Below the pieces are notes generated by a model. The model did no database searches. It saw only the letters and a program-made list of their open reading frames with translations, and was not told the origin of the DNA. The translations under genes and the position numbers were made by a program. A stretch of 64,000 nucleotides of DNA from Gordonia crocea. GTDB taxonomy: Bacteria > Actinomycetota > Actinomycetes > Mycobacteriales > Mycobacteriaceae. Below, piece after piece: positions 60,217 through 64,000 of the stretch (position 1 is its first letter; each line of letters starts with the position of its first letter). The stretch is from assembly GCF_009932435.1 (NCBI RefSeq), contig NZ_BJOU01000001.1, positions 1,922,001-1,986,000 on the forward strand, in the 5' to 3' direction.

Positions 60217-60889
60217 ACCCGATCGCACACTGCTCGAGCAGATGGGCGGGGTCTCCGGCCTGATCTATTCGACGCTGCCGATCTTGGTCTTCGTGCCGGC
60301 AAACGCGTGGTTCGGCCTGCGCGGGGCCATTGCCGCGGCGGTCGCGGTCGCCGCGGCAATCCTGGTCTTCCGCTTGATCCGCCGCGAAGACGTCACCCCG
60401 GCGGTGTCGGGCTTCATCGGCGTGGCGATCTGCGCCTTCATCGCCCATCGGACCGGCGACGCCAAGGGCTACTTCCTGTTCGGGATCTGGACGATGCTGG
60501 CGTACTCGGCGCTCCTCGTCGTGTCGATCGTTGTGCGCTGGCCGCTGGTCGGGGTCGTGTGGAACCTCGTCAACGGCGCCGGGATGCAGTGGCGCGCCCA
60601 CCGGGCGACCCTGCTCGCCTACGACTTGGCCACCGCGGTGTGGGCCGCGGTCTTCATCGCCCGCTACGCCGTGCAGCACCACTTCTACGACAGCGGTCAG
60701 ACCGGTTTTCTCGCCACCGCGCGGATCGCGATGGGGTGGCCGCTGACGATCGCCGCCGTCGGCGCGACGGTGCTGTTGGTCCGCCGGGCCGGTCGGGCCG
60801 AAGAGCAAGCCGAGAAGGCCGAGCGGCCGGCGACGGACGGGGAGACCCGCGTCGACGACGGGCTCAACCCAGGTGCATCGCGTCCTTGA
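60209..60889 (+). CDS. DUF3159 membrane protein (Rv2693c-like)
   Basis: The 226-residue integral membrane protein has the DUF3159 layout with about six spans. LLEQMGGVSGLIYSTLPILVFVPANAWFGLRGA stands near the start, SGFIGVAICAFIAHRTGDAKGYFLFGIW near 67, and a conserved WPLTIAAVGATVLLVRRA near 170. The tail is charged. The GTG start overlaps the OB-fold gene by eight bases. Its end overlaps the end of the oppositely oriented TrkA gene by 26 bases. Function unknown. Confidence 0.87.
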   Translation: MTEPDRTLLEQMGGVSGLIYSTLPILVFVPANAWFGLRGAIAAAVAVAAAILVFRLIRREDVTPAVSGFIGVAICAFIAHRTGDAKGYFLFGIWTMLAYSALLVVSIVVRWPLVGVVWNLVNGAGMQWRAHRATLLAYDLATAVWAAVFIARYAVQHHFYDSGQTGFLATARIAMGWPLTIAAVGATVLLVRRAGRAEEQAEKAERPATDGETRVDDGLNPGASRP

Positions 60890-61523
60890 GATCGGGTTCG
60901 ACCTCTTCGGGCGCGACAAAGACGAGTTCGTCGCCGCCCTCCACCGAATCGTCGCTCTGCGGCGCGATCACCCGGTTGCCGCGCAAAATGGCCACCAGCG
61001 CGACATCGCGGGGGAGTGCGAGTTTGCGCACCGGCCGCCCCGCCAACGGCGTGTTGTCGGGCAGCGTCATCTCGACGAGGTTGGCCTGTCCCTGACGGAA
61101 GGTCATCAACCGCACCAGGTCGCCGACGCTGACTGCCTCCTCGACGAGTGAGGCCAACATCCGCGGTGTGGACACCGCGGTGTCCACACCCCAGTCCTCG
61201 TCGAACAGCCACTCGTTGCGGGGATCGTTGACCCGGGCGACGACGCGGTTCACGGCGAACTCGGTCTTGGCGAGCAGCGCGACGACGAGGTTGGCCTTGT
61301 CGTCACCGGTCGCGGCGACCATCACGTCGTAGTCCTGCAGCCCGGCGCGTTCGAGGATGGCCAGCTCGCACGCATCGCCGGTCACCCACTCCGCGCCGGG
61401 GACAGCCTCGGGGTCGACCTTGCGCGACTCCCGCTCGAACAAAGTCACCTCGTGGCGGTTGGCGAGGAGTTCCCGGGCGATGGAGCGCCCGACGGCGCCG
61501 GCACCGGCGATCGCGACTTTCAC
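60864..61523 (-). CDS. ceoC: TrkA-family potassium uptake regulator (CeoC-like)
   Basis: The 219-residue protein has an RCK_N NAD-binding domain (VAIAGAGAVGRSIARELL at residue 3, acidic strand end FERE) and a C-terminal RCK_C domain from about 135 (PLAGRPVRKLALPRDVALVAILRGNRVIAP). It is the cytoplasmic gating subunit type of Trk/Ktr potassium uptake. It matches Rv2692 and forms a pair with the next gene upstream, 16 bases away. Its 3' end overlaps the convergent DUF3159 gene. Confidence 0.9.
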   Translation of the reverse strand: MKVAIAGAGAVGRSIARELLANRHEVTLFERESRKVDPEAVPGAEWVTGDACELAILERAGLQDYDVMVAATGDDKANLVVALLAKTEFAVNRVVARVNDPRNEWLFDEDWGVDTAVSTPRMLASLVEEAVSVGDLVRLMTFRQGQANLVEMTLPDNTPLAGRPVRKLALPRDVALVAILRGNRVIAPQSDDSVEGGDELVFVAPEEVEPDLKDAMHLG

Positions 61524-61539
61524 GTGGTCCTCCTACGGC

Positions 61540-62205
61540 TCAGTCGTGTACCGGCCGGGGTGCGGCGGCGAGTTCTCGGATTGTTTCGCGGTCGTTGGAC
61601 CGCACCGCCACGTAAACGATGTCCTCGTCTTGGATCGCGGTGCGCGGCTCGGGCAGGATGGCGCGGCCGACGCGGTTGAGGAAGACGACGTGGCAGCCGG
61701 TCTCCTCGCCGAACTTGGCGACCGACGTCCCGATCCACGACTCGTCGATCTCGAGCTGGATGAGGTCGACGCTGCCGGTCGGGTCGCGCCACGCGACCGC
61801 GTCGACGTCGTCGTCGAGTTCGGCGACGAAGCGTTCGGTGGTCCACGGAACGGTCGCGACGGTGGGGATGCCGAGCCGAGCGTACACCTGCGCGCGTCCG
61901 GCATCGTAGATGCGGGCGACGACGCGCTCGACGCCGAACGTCTCGCGGGCGACCCGGGCGGCCACGATGTTCGAGTTGTCGCCCGAGGAGACGGCGGCGA
62001 AGGCGTCGGCGGTCTCGATTCCCGCGCGGACCAGCACGTCGCGGTCGAATCCCATCCCGATCGTCGTGGTTCCGGCGAATTCGGGGGCAAGTCGCGCGAA
62101 GGCCGCCGGGTCCCGATCGATGACCGACACGTGGTGTCCGCGCCGCTCCATCGCCTCGGCCAACGACGCTCCGACGCGGCCGCAGCCCATGATGACTATC
62201 CGCAC
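61540..62205 (-). CDS. ceoB: TrkA-family potassium uptake regulator (CeoB-like)
   Basis: The 221-residue protein has an RCK_N domain (VRIVIMGCGRVGASLAEAM at the start, VIDRD strand end) and an RCK_C domain from about 132. Two TrkA-type proteins in tandem are the norm in mycobacteria (Rv2691-Rv2692, CeoB-CeoC). The start is the GTG at 62205: a TACGTT box lies seven bases upstream and there is no Shine-Dalgarno site. A longer reading by ten codons is possible but less likely. No Trk membrane subunit is in the window. Confidence 0.9.
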   Translation of the reverse strand: MRIVIMGCGRVGASLAEAMERRGHHVSVIDRDPAAFARLAPEFAGTTTIGMGFDRDVLVRAGIETADAFAAVSSGDNSNIVAARVARETFGVERVVARIYDAGRAQVYARLGIPTVATVPWTTERFVAELDDDVDAVAWRDPTGSVDLIQLEIDESWIGTSVAKFGEETGCHVVFLNRVGRAILPEPRTAIQDEDIVYVAVRSNDRETIRELAAAPRPVHD

Positions 62206-62212
62206 GTTGATG

Positions 62213-62218
62213 AACGTA
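62213..62218 (-). promoter_or_regulatory. -10 element of the leaderless ceoB-ceoC transcript
   Basis: TACGTT on the minus strand, then seven bases, then the GTG at 62205. Confidence 0.4.
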
Positions 62219-62264
62219 CACGCTCGGCGTGGCACCGACCGGTTAGCACCGCGGCGCGGTTGGG

Positions 62265-62270
62265 CCTAAT
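62265..62270 (+). promoter_or_regulatory. -10 element before the APC permease
   Basis: CCTAAT lies eight bases before the GTG at 62279, with no ribosome site between, again suggesting a leaderless message. Confidence 0.35.
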
Positions 62271-62278
62271 GTGGCCTG

Positions 62279-64000
62279 GTGTCCACCGTGTCCCAGGTGC
62301 CGGTCGTCCTGAAGCGACTGCTCGTCGGCCGCCCGTTCCGCAGCGATCGGTTGGGTCAGACGCTGCTGCGCAAGCGGATCGCCTTGCCGGTCTTCGCCTC
62401 TGACGCACTGTCCTCGGTGGCCTACGCACCGCAGGAGATCTTCCTGGTGCTGTCGGTGGCCGGGCTGAGTGCCTACGCGTTCACGCCGTGGGTGGCGGTT
62501 GCCGTGGCGGTCGTGCTCGCCGTCGTCGTGGCCAGCTATCGCCAGAACGTGCACGCCTATCCGTCCGGCGGCGGCGACTACGAGGTCGCCACGGTCAACC
62601 TCGGGCCGCGCGCCGGGCTGGTCGTCGGCAGTGCCCTGCTGGTCGACTACGTCCTCACCGTGGCCGTGTCGGTCGCGTCGGCGGTGGAGAACATCGGCTC
62701 GGCGATCGACGTGGTCCACCACCACCGGGTCTGGTTCGCCGTCGCCGCGGTCGTCCTGATCGCGGCGGTGAATCTGCGCGGGCTGCGCGAGTCCGGTGCA
62801 CTGCTGGCGGTGCCGACCTACCTCTTCGTGTTCAGCATCGTGGTCATGCTGGCCTGGGGGTTCGCCGAGGTGCTGTTCGGCGACGGGGTGCACGCCGAGA
62901 CCGCCGACTTCGGGTTGCGCGCGGAACCGGGGCATTGGACCGGATTCGCGATGGTCTTCCTCCTGGCTCGCGCCTTCTCCTCCGGCTGTGCCGCGCTGAC
63001 CGGGGTCGAGGCCATCAGCAACGGCGTCCCGGCGTTCCGCAAGCCGAAGTCGCGCAACGCCGCCACCACGCTGCTCATGCTCGGCGGGCTGGCGATCACC
63101 CTGCTCATCGGACTGGTGCTGCTCGCCCGCGAGGCCGGGGTGAAGTACGTGGCCAATCCGGCCACCGAACTGACCGGGGCGCCCGAAGGGTATCGCCAAC
63201 GGTCGATGATCGTGCAGCTGGCGCACGCGGTCTTCGGCGGGTTCACCCCGGCGTTCTACGTGGTGGCGGTCGCCACGGCGCTCATCCTGCTGCTGGCCGC
63301 CAACACCGCCTTCAACGGCTTCCCCGTGCTCGGCTCGGTACTGGCCCAGGACCGGTACCTGCCCCGGCAGTTGTACACCCGGGGCGACCGGCTCGCGTTC
63401 TCCAACGGCATCGTCTTCCTCGCGATGGCCGCGATCGTGTTCATCGTCATCTTCCGCGCCGAGGTCACCACGCTGATCCAGCTCTACATCGTCGGCGTGT
63501 TCGTCTCCTTCACCTTGAGCCAGGCCGGGATGGTGCGGCACTGGACCCGGTTGCTGCGGATCGAATCCGATCCGGCGTCGCGCGCCCGGATGCTGCGGTC
63601 GCGGGTGGTCAACGCCATCGGCCTGGTGATGACCGCGACCGTTCTGGTCGTCGTACTGATCACCAAGTTCCTCGCCGGGGCCTGGATCGCGATCCTGGCG
63701 ATGACCGCCCTGTACATCCTCATGCGGCTCATCCACCGCCATTACGCCACGGTGCAGGCGGAATTGGATGCGGCGGTCGACGAGGACGAGGTGCTGCCGC
63801 CGCGGACGCATTCCATCGTGTTGGTGTCGTCGCTGCACCTGGCGACCCGGCAGGCGGTCCGATACGCGAGGGCGACGCGGCCGGACACCCTCGAGGCGAT
63901 CACCGTCAACGTCGACGACCGCGACACGCGCAAACTCGTCGCGGAATGGGAGGCGAGCGACATCACGGTGCCGCTGAAAGTGATCGCCTCGCCCTACCGG
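62279..64000 (+). CDS. APC-superfamily permease (Rv2690c-like), 3' end outside window
   Basis: The frame from the GTG at 62279 stays open to the window end: 574 residues, incomplete (relatives are around 650). It has a basic N-terminus, then about 11-12 membrane spans from residue 40 to 490, beginning LPVFASDALSSVAYAPQEIFLVLS. The YPSGGGDYEVATVNLGPRAGLVVGSALLVDYVLTVAVS segment is typical of the KUP/APC-like potassium or amino-acid permeases. A cytoplasmic C-terminal domain follows (HSIVLVSSLHLATRQAVRYARA). It lies divergent from ceoB, as Rv2690c does, so a link to potassium is plausible. Confidence 0.88.
   Translation, partial: MSTVSQVPVVLKRLLVGRPFRSDRLGQTLLRKRIALPVFASDALSSVAYAPQEIFLVLSVAGLSAYAFTPWVAVAVAVVLAVVVASYRQNVHAYPSGGGDYEVATVNLGPRAGLVVGSALLVDYVLTVAVSVASAVENIGSAIDVVHHHRVWFAVAAVVLIAAVNLRGLRESGALLAVPTYLFVFSIVVMLAWGFAEVLFGDGVHAETADFGLRAEPGHWTGFAMVFLLARAFSSGCAALTGVEAISNGVPAFRKPKSRNAATTLLMLGGLAITLLIGLVLLAREAGVKYVANPATELTGAPEGYRQRSMIVQLAHAVFGGFTPAFYVVAVATALILLLAANTAFNGFPVLGSVLAQDRYLPRQLYTRGDRLAFSNGIVFLAMAAIVFIVIFRAEVTTLIQLYIVGVFVSFTLSQAGMVRHWTRLLRIESDPASRARMLRSRVVNAIGLVMTATVLVVVLITKFLAGAWIAILAMTALYILMRLIHRHYATVQAELDAAVDEDEVLPPRTHSIVLVSSLHLATRQAVRYARATRPDTLEAITVNVDDRDTRKLVAEWEASDITVPLKVIASPYR

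Overview
The window is a high-GC actinobacterial chromosome segment. It carries a complete mce operon, fabG1-inhA, a ferrochelatase with a cysteine-rich tail, aconitase with its own TetR repressor and methylmalonyl-CoA mutase. Two blocks keep the gene order of Mycobacterium tuberculosis: Rv1473-Rv1496 (about 27.7-52.8 kb here) and Rv2690c-Rv2698 (56.2-64 kb). This points to the Mycobacteriales, most likely a non-Mycobacterium genus such as Gordonia or a relative. The genus is an inference from gene content only.

Layout. 1-0.77 kb: truncated DUF2236/MpaB-type oxygenase. 0.86-6.8 kb: a leftward operon for scavenging sulfur from sulfones and sulfonates (sfnG, two DszC/SfnB-type flavin monooxygenases, an SsuD-type luciferase-family monooxygenase, a flavin reductase and an orphan luciferase-like fragment), with a divergent AraC regulator at 7.0-8.0 kb. 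8.2-9.3 kb: serine beta-lactamase-family hydrolase. 9.35-12.8 kb: leftward operon of circularly permuted ATP-grasp, alpha-E and transglutaminase proteins. 12.9-24.5 kb: a secreted protein, a membrane-anchored SRPBCC protein, then yrbEA-yrbEB-mceA-F, an Mce-associated protein and a second DUF2236 oxygenase, followed by a GntR regulator. 25.5-31 kb: hypothetical protein, thioredoxin, lycopene cyclase-like flavoprotein, ABC-F ATPase and acyl-CoA synthetase. 31-34.4 kb: acn-acnR, with a match to the AcnR operator in front. 34.6-40.6 kb: cell-envelope operon (DUF6676, NlpC/P60 RipA-like hydrolase, MoxR, DUF58, VWA). 40.6-43.3 kb: mycolate/haem genes fabG1, inhA, hemH. 45.5-46.9 kb: an IS30-family element. 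47.7-52.8 kb: mutA-mutB-meaB. 53.9 kb: tRNA-Leu(GAG). 54-64 kb: M20 peptidase, PEBP protein, a DUF3093-PyrD fusion, dut, DUF3710, a hydrolase, an OB-fold protein, DUF3159, two TrkA proteins and an APC permease that runs off the end.

Most notable are two intergenic arrays of a 21-bp repeat built around the palindrome GGGCCC. Both lie between convergent genes and both abut or include stop codons. The second is interrupted by the IS30 element, which inserted exactly at a GGGCCC core and left a 3-bp GGG target duplication. I know of no description of this repeat family. Other points of interest are the in-frame DUF3093-PyrD fusion, a match to the published AcnR operator and a recurring leaderless-promoter layout.

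No stretch above 300 bases lacks a gene. Longer intergenic spaces (6779-7027, 34369-34612, 35207-35415, 55923-56159) are described in the feature list.
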